From the NCBI GenBank assembly GCA_020851855.1, contig JADZBY010000382.1, positions 1-8,544 of the forward strand: a stretch of 8,544 nt of DNA, given 5' to 3'. Shown piece by piece: positions 1-5,443 of the stretch (position 1 is its first letter; each line of letters opens with the position of its first letter). A program made the position numbers and the translations under genes. The notes under the pieces are model-generated. The model had not been told where the DNA came from. It made no database searches and saw only the letters and a program-made list of their open reading frames with translations. The DNA comes from Anaerolineae bacterium. GTDB lineage: Bacteria > Chloroflexota > Anaerolineae > Aggregatilineales > UBA2796.

Positions 1-140
1 GTTCGTCAGTGCGCTGGCCGCACGGCGAGCCTGCGTGCGGATGGCGGGCGCGTTGCGATGCGCCCCTACACAGAGCCGCGCGGTAGGGGCGGCTCGCGAG
101 CCGCCCGGAACCCTGATCCGCCCTGGCTACTGGGGTTCCT
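1..140. other. Intergenic stretch at window edge, no gene seen
   Basis: I see no convincing coding sequence here. Open frames that cross it carry no recognisable protein pattern and run through a palindromic repeat, listed separately at 46-106. A 7-bp inverted repeat (GGAACCC at 107-113, GGGTTCC at 133-139) lies just past the stop codon of the PHP gene. It could help end the minus-strand transcript, but it has a 19-nt loop and no T-run, so an intrinsic terminator is not supported. Positions 1-45 could belong to a gene cut by the window edge, but nothing identifies one. Confidence 0.5.
46..106. repeat. Double-palindrome intergenic repeat, copy 1
   Basis: Two 20-bp palindromic blocks sit 41 bp apart, start to start. 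The first, 46-65, is a near palindrome with two mismatches. The second, 87-106 (GGGCGGCTCGCGAGCCGCCC), is a perfect palindrome. Between them GCCCCTAC (62-69) and GTAGGGGC (83-90) form a further 8-bp inverted repeat, so the element can fold as two side hairpins or as one central hairpin. A close copy lies at 8270-8331 in the same orientation: the outer blocks match at about 45 of 49 positions while the 12-13 bp centre differs. It resembles REP/BIME-type or small non-autonomous intergenic repeats. The family name is not known to me. Confidence 0.8.
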
Positions 141-1241
141 TCACCGCGCAGTGTAGGCGCTGTCCTCGACGTAGATCGGGTTGCTCAGAATCCAGGCCCG
201 CTCCTGGCCGCGATACTCGCGCCACACCTCGACGCGGTACGCGCCGGAGCGGGTCGCCGTGTGGGTCAAGTTTTCGCGCCCGGTCGCCTCGGCCACAACC
301 TGCCCATGCCGCACCAGCTTGAAATGGCTGCGCTCGTAGGCCAGCGCCTGGAGCGTGACGCCGGGGCCAAGCCGGATCGAGCCGCCCATGATCGTCGAGT
401 TGCTCTGCCCGGTCGCGGAAAAACGGAAGCCGCGCGTGCTGCCCAGCAGGTCGTAACCGATGAAGGCATTGCCCGCGCGCAAGGCCCGGTAAATCATCGC
501 CGCATCTGTCTGCGCATCTCCGCTGAGGGGCTGCGGCGCGAGCACATGCAGATTCACGCCGCTGAACAGGTAGTCGTACGGGAAAACAACGTGCTCCAGC
601 GGCCCGACACGGAACGTTGTGCCGTGCGCATCCGAGCCGCCAATGCCCACCACGCGCCGCCCCTTGCCGAGCAAATCATCCCATAGGGCGAGCGTCTCCG
701 GCGGGGGACCGACCATGAAATCTTCAGGGCGGAACGCGGCGCGCACCTGCTGCACGCGCGTGCTGCGGTTCAGGATGCCCTTGAAGGCCGACATGTAATT
801 CCAGATTTCCAGCCCGGTGAAGCGCTGAACATGCAAGTCCAGCCACGGGATGGCTGGTTCTTTGAAAGCGGTTAGCGGCTGATCGTGCGGGTGGGCCAGA
901 AAGGACAATCCGCCTGCCTTCTCGGCGGCGTCGATGAGCTGTTGTGGGTCGTTGGCGCACGCCGTCAGCTCGCGGGACGCGCCGAAGATGAGCATGTGGT
1001 TGCACTGCGGCAAGCGCGTCCGGTCGTGGACTTCCTCGCCGGTCAGCAGCAGGACGTGGCCGGACTCGTCGTCGCCATAGTAGCCCTCGACGCCCTTGAC
1101 CAGCACGTTGTGATCGGTGACGATGACAAAATCCAGCCCGGCGGCGCGCGCCGCGTGGGCAATGTCCGCGTGCGACGCTTCCCCGTCCGAGTAGGGGGTG
1201 TGCATGTGGACATTGCCGACCAGTTCGTGCAGGGGAGCCAC
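141..1241 (-). CDS. PHP-domain metallohydrolase (CehA/McbA-like)
   Basis: A 366-residue protein predicted to be a soluble, metal-dependent hydrolase or phosphoesterase of the PHP superfamily. All the usual metal-site motifs are present: HMHTPYSDG at 12-20 (H12, H14, D19), TDHN at 42-45, GEE at 68-70, H82, AHPHD at 116-120, and GGSDAHG at 201-207 with D204 and H206. Residues from about 208 to the end look like an all-beta accessory domain rather than a polymerase or histidinol-phosphatase tail. The CehA/McbA-like family is my best guess; the substrate is unknown. There is no signal peptide or membrane helix, so it is probably cytoplasmic. The start is GTG, 4 bp after the TAA of the upstream propeller gene, which suggests translational coupling; a GGGGG stretch lies just upstream. 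The first histidine motif comes 11 residues in, which fits this start. It is the last gene of the minus-strand operon. Confidence 0.88.
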   Translation of the reverse strand: MAPLHELVGNVHMHTPYSDGEASHADIAHAARAAGLDFVIVTDHNVLVKGVEGYYGDDESGHVLLLTGEEVHDRTRLPQCNHMLIFGASRELTACANDPQQLIDAAEKAGGLSFLAHPHDQPLTAFKEPAIPWLDLHVQRFTGLEIWNYMSAFKGILNRSTRVQQVRAAFRPEDFMVGPPPETLALWDDLLGKGRRVVGIGGSDAHGTTFRVGPLEHVVFPYDYLFSGVNLHVLAPQPLSGDAQTDAAMIYRALRAGNAFIGYDLLGSTRGFRFSATGQSNSTIMGGSIRLGPGVTLQALAYERSHFKLVRHGQVVAEATGRENLTHTATRSGAYRVEVWREYRGQERAWILSNPIYVEDSAYTAR

Positions 1242-1245
1242 CGAT

Positions 1246-2889
1246 TTACGGCCCCCAGTCGGTCAAGATCGTCGTGTCGGCGGTGCTGGTGACCTGGTAG
1301 ACCGCGCCGGACGCGACCTCGACCACGTACACTTCCCATTTGCCGGTCCGCTGCGATGAGAAGCCGATGAACTGGCCATCCGGGGACCACGCCGGGCGGA
1401 TGGCGTTGTCGCCGGCGACGAGCGCGCGCTTGTTGCTGCCGTCGGCGTTCATCACCATCAGGTCGCCGCCTTCGGAGCCTATCGCGACGGCGATAAAGGC
1501 CACCTGTGCGCCGTCTGGCGAGAACGCGGGCGACGATTCCATCGTCTCCGGCCCGTCGCCGGTGACGTTGGTCGCGCTACCGCTGCCCAGGTCCATGACG
1601 TACAGGTCGGCGCCGCCATCATCGACGGGCGTCGTGTCGCTGACGAAGATCACCCGCGCGCCGTCGGGCGAGATGTCCGGCCAGCTGTAGATCGCCGTGT
1701 TGCGCTCGGTCAGGCGGCGCACCGGCAGCGGCGCGGGCGTGCCGGTCGGCGCGACGGTCAGCGTCGGCGGGAAAGTGGGCGACACGGTGAAGGTCGGATC
1801 GAGCGTGGGCGTGGCCGTATCAGTCGGCGTGGCCGTGGGCGTCAGGGTCGCGGTCGGCGTGCCGACGATGGTCGAGAACTGCGCAGGCAGATAGTAGACA
1901 TTCGGGTACTGGTCGTTCTGGACGACGTTTTGCCCGACAAACACCACGCCATTCCCGTTGGCGGCGACGGCGGGCATGGCCTGGTTGCGCAGCGCCGGGT
2001 TGTTGCCCCACAGCGCGCCGAGGTCTTCGGCCTGCGCGCCGTTCAGATTGGCGTGGCGCAGGGCAAGCTGGTTCGTGCCGGGGAAGAATTGCCCAAAGAG
2101 GATACGCCGACCGTCCGGCAGCCACACGGCGTAATCGCCGCGAATGTCCGGGTTCAGAAGGTCGCGCGTCTCGCCCGTCGCCAGATCGATCAGCTTGAAG
2201 TTCAGGATACGCCCGCGAATCACCTCGTTGCCCTGGATGGCCAGCATCCGCCCGGTGACGCCGGCGGGCGGCGGCAGCGGCGTGGGCGTCAGCGTTCCCA
2301 GAAGGAGCGGCGTCGACGTGGGCAGCGCCTGGGGCGTCTGTGCGCTTTCCGTGCGGCGCGCGTCGAGCGTGCCCTGGGCGGCGATGGCCTGGGCCTGCGC
2401 CGTCTCTGTCTGTATCCCACCTTCGGGCGTGGCCGTGGCCGGCGTCACACCGACCGCGACCGCCGTCGGTTCGGGCGGCGGGGGCGGTGCGGGCCGGAAG
2501 AGCACGATCACAAGCAAGAGCGCTGCCAGAATCACGCCGCCCACCGTGAGCAGCGTGCGCCGCGACTGCGAATTGAGCGCGATTTTGCCCGGCGCAGCGC
2601 CAAATGTGGGTTCGGCGCTCAGCGCGTCGAGCATCTGCTGGGCGCGCGTATTGTTCGGGTTGATGACCACGACGTTGCCGAGGCAGACGCGCTTTTCTTC
2701 CTCACTTTCCACGACGGAAGCGAGCCAGAACCAGCCTTTTTCGCTGTATTGATCGAGCGACACGGCCTCACGCAGTTTGGCGCGGGCGGTGGCCTTGTCG
2801 CCTGCCTTGGCCGCCGCGATGCCCTCGCGGATCAATTGCTCGACTTTGTTGGCGTCTGCTGGCTCGGGGTTTGGTGCTTGGTTGCTCAA
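1246..2889 (-). CDS. TPR-TM-PD40 propeller membrane protein with Thr/Pro linkers
   Basis: A 547-residue protein. Residues about 15-90 are a TPR-like helical module close to those of the two upstream genes (compare INPNNTRAQQML here with INPNNSRAKEAL there). One membrane helix follows at about 112-132, then a Pro/Thr/Ala-rich stalk to about 210, then a beta-propeller. Canonical PD40 (TolB/WD40-like) motifs are at 404-418 (PDISPDGARVIFVSD), 454-467 and 499-512. Weaker ones lie near 254-267 and 306-320. A second Thr/Pro-rich run (about 343-387) interrupts the propeller. By charge and domain logic the TPR part is cytoplasmic and the propeller extracytoplasmic. The role is probably ligand or protein binding; no catalytic residues are evident. 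The start is TTG, with GGAG 11 nt upstream, and it places the TPR module about as far from the N-terminus as in the paralogue. The gene follows its paralogue after 136 bp and precedes the PHP gene by 4 bp. Confidence 0.85.
   Translation of the reverse strand: MSNQAPNPEPADANKVEQLIREGIAAAKAGDKATARAKLREAVSLDQYSEKGWFWLASVVESEEEKRVCLGNVVVINPNNTRAQQMLDALSAEPTFGAAPGKIALNSQSRRTLLTVGGVILAALLLVIVLFRPAPPPPPEPTAVAVGVTPATATPEGGIQTETAQAQAIAAQGTLDARRTESAQTPQALPTSTPLLLGTLTPTPLPPPAGVTGRMLAIQGNEVIRGRILNFKLIDLATGETRDLLNPDIRGDYAVWLPDGRRILFGQFFPGTNQLALRHANLNGAQAEDLGALWGNNPALRNQAMPAVAANGNGVVFVGQNVVQNDQYPNVYYLPAQFSTIVGTPTATLTPTATPTDTATPTLDPTFTVSPTFPPTLTVAPTGTPAPLPVRRLTERNTAIYSWPDISPDGARVIFVSDTTPVDDGGADLYVMDLGSGSATNVTGDGPETMESSPAFSPDGAQVAFIAVAIGSEGGDLMVMNADGSNKRALVAGDNAIRPAWSPDGQFIGFSSQRTGKWEVYVVEVASGAVYQVTSTADTTILTDWGP
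1729..1863 (-). repeat. Low-complexity Thr/Pro-coding tract inside the propeller
   Basis: This stretch encodes residues 343-387 of the 547-residue protein, almost entirely Thr, Pro, Ala, Val and Ser in T-x-T-P-T type repeats. On the plus strand it reads as degenerate hexamers built from gtcggc, gtgggc and gtggcc. The repeats are imperfect, consistent with slippage followed by drift. It sits where a blade hairpin would be expected, between the VYYLPAQ strand and the VRRLTER strand that leads into the next PD40 motif. Similar tracts encode the stalks just after the membrane helix in this protein and in the 510-residue paralogue. Confidence 0.7.
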
Positions 2890-2925
2890 GGGAAGCCACG
2901 CTCCAGTCGTTGAAGTTGAACGGTT

Positions 2926-2941
2926 GCGGGAACCGTCCCGC
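2926..2941. other. Small perfect hairpin (6-bp stem, ACCG loop)
   Basis: GCGGGA at 2926-2931 and TCCCGC at 2936-2941 pair perfectly around the loop ACCG. It lies 37 bp upstream of the TTG start at 2889 in the minus-strand transcript. The stem is short but pure enough to form in RNA. Its function is unknown; it could influence transcript stability or access to the ribosome-binding site. Confidence 0.5.
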
Positions 2942-2970
2942 GCGCTCGGTCAAACGCTCGGCTCGGAACG

Positions 2971-2996
2971 CCCCTCGCCTGACCGCAGGCGAGGGG
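2971..2996. other. Strong GC-rich hairpin (11-bp stem) between paralogues
   Basis: CCCCTCGCCTG (2971-2981) pairs perfectly with CAGGCGAGGGG (2986-2996) around the loop ACCG. In the minus-strand transcript it lies about 30 nt after the stop codon of the 510-residue propeller gene. There is no following U-run on either strand, so a classical intrinsic terminator is not supported. It may be an RNA-processing or attenuation structure, or one copy of a dispersed hairpin repeat family. Its CCCCTCGCC / GAGGGG arms recall the hairpin at 5352-5389. Confidence 0.65.
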
Positions 2997-3025
2997 AGAC
3001 GGCGTATATCCGACGTTGACGACGA

Positions 3026-4558
3026 TTACTGAAGTGGCCGGAAGCGAGGGCTGCTGACAGTGCTCGCGCTGTTCGTGATCTGGGTCAGCCCGCTGCCGTC
3101 AGGCCGCATCATGTACAGGTTAAAGATACCGCCGTTCCGGTTGGAAGCAAAGGCGATATACGCCCCATCCGGCGACCAGACCGGGTCGGCGTTTTCGGCG
3201 CTGCCGTCGTCATAGGTGAGGATGCGCTCGTCGCTGCCATCGGCGCGCATGATGTACACCTTGCTCTGCTGGCGCGTGCGCGTCGAGATGAAGACGATAC
3301 TGCGCCCATCCGGCGACCAGGCCGGGCTGAAATTCTGGCCCGACGTGGTGAGCTGCGTCGGTTGGCTATCCGAATCGAGGCTGCGCACGAAGATCTGGAA
3401 GTTGCGCCGCCCGGTCACGTCGGCGGCGTAGACAAGCTGCGCGCCGTCCGGCGACCAGGCCGGGTCAATCTCCGCCGTGCCGCTCTCCCAGGGCAGCGTC
3501 AGGTTCGCGCCGTCGGCGTCGATGAGCCAGATTTGCTCCCAGCCGCCGTCATTGGAAAAGAAGGCGATGCGCTGGTTATCCGGCGACCAGACCGGGCCAC
3601 GGATTTCCAGCCCGATCCCGGCGAACTCGGTGATGATCTTCGCATTCCTGCCGTCCGCATCGGCCACGGCCAGCTGCCAGCGCCCATCTACCTCGGTGAC
3701 GTAGGCCAGCCGCCGCCCGTCCGGCGAAAAGGCCGGGTCGGCGACGGGCGCATCGCTGGGGATGAGCAGCCGCTCGTTGCCATCGCCCGCGTTCAGGCTG
3801 AACACGGACAGCGGGCGGTCCGGGCGCTCGCTGGCGAAGACGAGCGAATACTCGGACAGCGGCGGCACGGTGGGCGTGGGCGTCAGCGTGGGCAGCGGCG
3901 TGGGCGTGATGCTCGGCGTCCAGGTCGGGGCGACGGCCTGCGGGTTAAATTCGCGCTGCACGAGTGTGCCGGGCGGCGCAGGCGTATACGTCTCGGTGGC
4001 CGTGCCGATCACGGCGACCTGGCCCGGCGTGCCGCTGGTGGCCTGCGCGACGGCGGTGGGCGTGGCTTGCCCGTTGCCCAGATTGCCGGTGACGAGCAGC
4101 AGGCCAACCACGATCAGCATCACGGACAGCACCGCCGCCACGACGAACGTAGAGTTGATGCGGCGGCCTACGCGCTGTGTCGACCAGGCGTCCTGCGCGC
4201 CCGGCGTGGTGACGCCTGCCCGTTTGGTCGGGACCTGTACGCGCGGCTCGGGGCGGGGCGCGGCGCTCGCGCCGCCTGCGCTGGCCACACTGCCCGACGA
4301 CGCGCCACGCTGCTGTTCCAGGGCGAGCAGGGCTTCTTTGGCGCGCGAGTTGTTCGGATTGATCTCCAGGGCGTTTTCAAGGCAGATGCGCCGTTCGCGC
4401 GGCGTTTCCACCACGCCCGCCAGCACGATCCACGCCTGTTCGTTGCTATCGTCTTGCTCTAGCAGTTGTTCGAGCAGGCGGCGCGCCTCTTTCCGGTTGC
4501 CGGCGCGGGCTTCCCGGATCGCCTGGGCCAGTACACTGCTGTGTTCTTCGCTGGACAA
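3026..4558 (-). CDS. TPR-TM-PD40 (TolB-like) propeller membrane protein
   Basis: A 510-residue protein. Residues about 8-82 form a TPR-like module with a conserved AWIVLAGVVE ... INPNNSRAKEAL pattern. A basic patch and one membrane helix (about 136-157) follow, then a Thr/Pro-rich stalk (about 162-234), then a beta-propeller with five clear PD40 motifs: PAFSPDGRRLAYVT at 274-287, then 322-335, 366-379, 412-425 and 459-472, plus a degenerate final PRFRPLQ. Five to six blades fit the TolB-type fold, but no Tol-Pal partners are visible and the single helix replaces a signal peptide. I infer a cytoplasmic TPR domain and an external propeller that binds an unknown ligand or wall component. The TTG start is well supported: AGGAAGGG at 4566-4573 lies 7 nt upstream. 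It follows the small TPR-TM gene after 68 bp and is the best preserved of the two propeller paralogues. Confidence 0.88.
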   Translation of the reverse strand: MSSEEHSSVLAQAIREARAGNRKEARRLLEQLLEQDDSNEQAWIVLAGVVETPRERRICLENALEINPNNSRAKEALLALEQQRGASSGSVASAGGASAAPRPEPRVQVPTKRAGVTTPGAQDAWSTQRVGRRINSTFVVAAVLSVMLIVVGLLLVTGNLGNGQATPTAVAQATSGTPGQVAVIGTATETYTPAPPGTLVQREFNPQAVAPTWTPSITPTPLPTLTPTPTVPPLSEYSLVFASERPDRPLSVFSLNAGDGNERLLIPSDAPVADPAFSPDGRRLAYVTEVDGRWQLAVADADGRNAKIITEFAGIGLEIRGPVWSPDNQRIAFFSNDGGWEQIWLIDADGANLTLPWESGTAEIDPAWSPDGAQLVYAADVTGRRNFQIFVRSLDSDSQPTQLTTSGQNFSPAWSPDGRSIVFISTRTRQQSKVYIMRADGSDERILTYDDGSAENADPVWSPDGAYIAFASNRNGGIFNLYMMRPDGSGLTQITNSASTVSSPRFRPLQ

Positions 4559-4565
4559 GAGAGCA

Positions 4566-4573
4566 CCCTTCCT
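4566..4573 (-). promoter_or_regulatory. Shine-Dalgarno site that fixes a TTG start
   Basis: On the minus strand AGGAAGGG ends 7 nt before TTG at 4558-4556. It is the strongest ribosome-binding site in the operon and justifies the non-ATG start of the 510-residue propeller protein. The first internal methionine would fall inside the membrane helix and lose the TPR module. Confidence 0.75.
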
Positions 4574-4626
4574 GGTCGAGCCTGTGGTGACGCTTCAGAT
4601 TCGTGTGAAACAACGCCAGCGCGGCA

Positions 4627-5007
4627 TCAACGCGCGATGATCATGGCCACCAGAAGCGCCACGACGATGATCGCCACGGCGATGACCAGAATCCAGACGC
4701 CGAGCCGCAGCGAGCGCCGCTCGCTCTCGGTCACCGCCTGATCCATGGCGTGCAGGAGCTTCTTCGCGTTGGCGTTGCTCGGGTTGATGTCGAGCACCGT
4801 TTTGAGCAGGCGGCGGCGCTCGATGGTATCGTCCGTCACCGACGCCAGCCACAGCCAGGCGCGCTCGTTCCGTTTGTCCTGATCGAGCACCTGCTGAAAG
4901 ATGACGCGGGCATTCTCCCGGTTGCCGTTCTTGGCCGCGTTGATGCCCAGCCGGAGAAGGTCTTCCAGATTCGGGGTATTGGCCCCGCCCCCAGTACTCA
5001 GGCCCAT
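4627..5007 (-). CDS. Small TPR-membrane protein, first gene of operon
   Basis: A 126-residue protein. A short Gly-rich N-terminus leads into a TPR-like module (about 13-90: LEDLLRLGINAAKNG ... WLWLASVTDD ... INPSNANAKKLL) and ends in one membrane helix (about 102-124) with only a couple of residues after it. It is the membrane-anchored TPR part of its two downstream neighbours without stalk or propeller, so it is either a minimal paralogue or a truncated one. The C-terminal anchor leaves the TPR in the cytoplasm. I chose the ATG at 5007 because GAGGG (5013-5017) lies 5 nt upstream; an upstream in-frame start at 5061 adds 18 residues that do not match the paralogues. TPR modules bind proteins; the partner is unknown. 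It is probably the promoter-proximal gene. Confidence 0.85.
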   Translation of the reverse strand: MGLSTGGGANTPNLEDLLRLGINAAKNGNRENARVIFQQVLDQDKRNERAWLWLASVTDDTIERRRLLKTVLDINPSNANAKKLLHAMDQAVTESERRSLRLGVWILVIAVAIIVVALLVAMIIAR

Positions 5008-5085
5008 ATGATCCCTCGTTGTTGGGTGTGCGCGTTGAGAGCATTGACCACGAACGCCCACAACGGGCAGTCGTACCGCCGTTTG

Positions 5086-5114
5086 AGTCTAGACCGAAGG
5101 CGGGCGCTTGGCAA
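5086..5114 (-). promoter_or_regulatory. Candidate sigma-70-type promoter for the TPR/propeller operon
   Basis: On the minus strand TTGCCA (5114-5109; 5 of 6 match to TTGACA) and TAGACT (5091-5086; 4 of 6 to TATAAT) are separated by exactly 17 bp. Transcription would start near 5079, leaving a leader of about 70 nt before the ATG at 5007. Position and spacing are good, but such matches occur by chance, and promoter consensus in this lineage is less certain. Confidence 0.42.
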
Positions 5115-5293
5115 ATCCACACGGCGGCGTTACATTCTTGGGTCCGGCGTGCTTTCGGGCCGTCCCTGCCGGGCTGCGCGCCGCGCGCTGTGATGTCGCC
5201 GCGTCATCTCATAGTCGTATCAGTTTCCCGGCTCCGCGCGTGCGGTTGGCTGTATGGCCTGCTTCTCAGTTTCGTCTGTCCCTCACTCCACCG

Positions 5294-5328
5294 GCCCTTT
5301 CTCCCACGGGGTGAGAAGGGAGAAGGGC
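5294..5328. repeat. GC-rich hairpin repeat 1 in divergent region
   Basis: GCCCTTTCTCCC (5294-5305) pairs with GGGAGAAGGGC (5318-5328): 11 bp with a single bulged T and a 12-nt loop. The loop and its flanks also allow an alternative TTCTC/GAGAA pairing. The sequence style is that of GC-rich intergenic hairpin repeats common in bacterial genomes. It is not placed next to a stop codon, so a terminator role is unlikely. Confidence 0.6.
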
Positions 5329-5351
5329 GAGACAGGCGACGCGCGGTTCCT

Positions 5352-5389
5352 TTCACCCCTCGCCATGGGGGAGAGGGGCGTGGGGTGAA
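5352..5389. repeat. GC-rich hairpin repeat 2 in divergent region
   Basis: TTCACCCC (5352-5359) pairs perfectly with GGGGTGAA (5382-5389). After one T-T mismatch, CGCC (5361-5364) pairs with GGCG (5377-5380), leaving a 12-nt purine-rich loop. It ends 54 bp upstream of the transporter start. It could lie in the 5' leader of the transporter mRNA or be a dispersed repeat. There is no sign of a known riboswitch fold. Confidence 0.6.
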
Positions 5390-5443
5390 GGTTGTCTTCC
5401 GTGCCCGTAATCCGTAGCTGAACGTCGAGCCAAGCGCGATTGT

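Larger units (their letters stand above)
2890..3025. other. Intra-operon spacer with two hairpins
   Basis: This gap separates the two propeller genes. It holds the GGAG ribosome-binding candidate for the TTG start at 2889 and two clear inverted repeats, annotated separately. I could not find a promoter with good -35 and -10 boxes on the minus strand. Neither hairpin is followed by a T-run in that direction. Read-through with partial attenuation or RNA processing is therefore as likely as full termination. Confidence 0.5.
5008..5443. other. Divergent intergenic region (436 bp)
   Basis: The region lies between the minus-strand TPR operon and the plus-strand transporter genes. The half nearest the TPR gene holds a plausible promoter and ribosome-binding site. 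The half nearest the transporters holds two large hairpins (5294-5328 and 5352-5389). Open frames here translate to Pro/Ser/Arg-rich sequence of the kind produced by GC-rich intergenic repeats and have no recognisable domain. I found no convincing promoter or strong ribosome-binding site for the transporter gene at 5444. Confidence 0.6.

Noticed and set aside
107..139. GGAACCC/GGGTTCC inverted repeat as intrinsic terminator of the minus operon
   Set aside because: The loop is long (19 nt), the stem is only 7 bp and no U-run follows, so it is mentioned only within the intergenic entry.
1729..1863. The hexamer-like DNA repeat as a CRISPR or regulatory tandem array
   Set aside because: There are no constant repeats with unique spacers; it is in frame and encodes a Thr/Pro linker.
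1930..2913. Plus-strand open frame (327 residues) opposite the second propeller gene
   Set aside because: No recognisable motif, Arg-rich, fully antisense to a well-supported gene.
3362..4462. Long plus-strand open frame (366 residues) opposite the TPR-propeller gene
   Set aside because: Arg/Gly/Ala-rich with no domain pattern; it is the complement of a clear TPR-TM-PD40 gene and arises from GC-rich codon bias.
3026..4558. Propeller protein as TolB of a Tol-Pal system
   Set aside because: It has an N-terminal TPR and a membrane helix instead of a periplasmic signal peptide and TolB N-domain, and no tolA, tolQ, tolR or pal is nearby.
4627..5061. Longer version of the small TPR protein starting at 5061
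   Set aside because: The extra 18 residues do not match the paralogues, and the ATG at 5007 has GAGGG at proper distance.
5019..5417. Plus-strand frames in the divergent intergenic region
   Set aside because: They run through hairpin repeats and give Pro/Ser/Arg-rich translations with no domain; typical of non-coding repeat sequence.
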